From assembly GCA_025642065.1 (NCBI GenBank), contig JAODUP010000480.1, positions 80,001 through 144,000 of the forward strand: a DNA stretch of 64,000 nucleotides, in the 5' to 3' direction. Numbering within the stretch: the first letter of the stretch is position 1; every line of letters starts with the position of its first letter. Shown here piece by piece: positions 62,767 through 64,000 of this stretch. Below the pieces are notes generated by a model. The model was not told where the DNA came from. It saw nothing but the letters and a program-made list of their open reading frames with translations, and searched no databases. Both the position numbers and the translations under genes were made by a program. This stretch comes from Paralvinella palmiformis. Its lineage: Eukaryota; Annelida; Polychaeta; Terebellida; Alvinellidae.

Positions 62767-64000
62767 TGAGATACACAGAGAGAGAGGCGGGGGGAGTAGG
62801 CGAGAGAGAGAAGTGTTTATATCCTTATAACCAAGCGCAACTCTCATCATAAAAAAACCTTTGCATAAAGTTGATTGTATATTTACCAGCACCAGTTCTG
62901 TTGCGTATTTGTCGCCTGGAGACTAGATTGATTTTGATCACGTGGTATATATATATATATTTTTATAAAGTCTAGATTTAACTCGATTCTCCATATGCCT
63001 CGACCGTTATAGTGTAGTAATATTAATGAATTAAAAAATAGCTAAGAGACAACCCAGATATTTATCTAATTAATAAGTAATTCGTAAATAAAACTAAACG
63101 ACAATAGTTATTATCTATTCGAACTCGTCATTGCGTAGGTGTTTTTCCTGTTCGTGATCTGCTTAAGTATGCTAACTCGTTTATGTGCACCTTTGCGTTT
63201 GTATTTATATGCTAGTTTGTCTTTCTATGTGCCTGTGTACAAATATAGAAGTGTATTTTAAAGTTGGTTCTTGTTATAAAACAGTTCATTTAAGTAACCA
63301 AATAAAGCTTATTTTCCACACAGTGATAAATATTACCTGTTAAAGGGCAAATTTGCTATTTATTGTTAGAAACATCAAATTATTAAGGAAACTAGTTTTT
63401 CGCCTGATTACGGCCACAAGTTCCCTACGCCTCCCTGTAGGCATGCCTACACCTTCCCCTTATCTGAGTCGAAGTGTGACACTTACGATATAACTCTTAA
63501 CCACCATTTTCTACAAAGCACGTATTAGACAGTGCAACCCGTCAAATGGATTACAGAAAAAGACCTTTATCTGTCGCCGGGTAAACAGAGCCCATCTTTC
63601 TGCTCAATCAGTGTTAGCCATCCTTCACTCTACATTAGTCCCAAGCGTATTTGGGTATTTTGCGAGCCAAATTGCGGCCTAACCAAACGCCAAATCATTA
63701 TTTCATTGTGAAACTAAGTGCGTTTAGGTTCATTCCTTTGACATTTAAGGTTTGTTTTTAAATAGATATGTATTGACAATAATCAAATTTACTGTTTAGT
63801 ATAGAGCCGCATCAATATGGAAACACGTTTTATCAGTGTAGTCGATGGTGCTTCGATAAAAGTCTGTGTGAATAATTATCGATATTTGTGGTTTTATTTA
63901 TGTGGGTCTGTCCGTGTGTGTGTACGTACGTACGTACGTACGTGCCTGTTACTTTAAAAAGAAGATAATTTCTCTCTCTCTCTCTGTGTATATATATATG
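62767..64000. other. No gene seen to the window end
   Basis: AT-rich spacer with short (GA)n, (TA)n, (CGTA)n (63923-63940) and (TC)n runs. No open frame with support on either strand. Confidence 0.45.

Overview
This is a eukaryotic, AT-rich window from an animal genome. Spliced genes with GT-AG introns, extracellular-domain exons bounded by phase-1 introns, tRNA-derived SINEs, decayed non-LTR retrotransposons and very dense microsatellites all point to an invertebrate. The gene families and the SINE load suggest a lophotrochozoan, most likely a mollusc; that is an inference, not proof.

Layout. 0-24 kb is almost entirely repetitive or non-coding: a 2.9 kb segment duplicated in direct tandem (1191-7036) with a SINE insertion inside, a roughly 450 bp GATA array, three decayed LINE 3' ends, and a 37-bp minisatellite in two blocks (17.33-18.2 and 19.22-19.85 kb) separated by about 1 kb that ends in a LINE 3' end. 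From 22.4 to 40.7 kb on the + strand lies a ten-exon gene, rebuilt here from splice sites. It encodes a signal peptide, one SRCR domain, a Ser/Thr-rich mucin-like stalk of about 1,100 residues in a single 3.4 kb exon, one CUB-like domain, one transmembrane helix, and a cytoplasmic tail ending in a U-box (E3 ubiquitin ligase) domain. All coding junctions agree in phase, apart from one +1 frame slip inside the 3.4 kb exon. I know of no described animal receptor with this architecture, so it is the main discovery candidate of the window.

From 49.5 down to 42.5 kb on the - strand lies a complete seven-exon gene for a Golgi type II 2-O-sulfotransferase (HS2ST/UST family, 388 residues in the model), with PAPS-binding and catalytic residues retained. 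The two genes converge tail to tail, with a 29-bp minisatellite and a SINE between them.

50-64 kb holds no gene I can identify with confidence. It has SINEs, a short mariner-like MITE, a (GAGT)n array of about 480 bp, two candidate 5' leader exons (53.2 and 57.5 kb) and one GC-rich candidate coding exon with a signal-peptide-like frame (59.4 kb). At least three SINE families recur through the window. Two of them end in microsatellite tails, (ATC)n or (CACT)n, and appear to be the seeds of many of the simple repeats.
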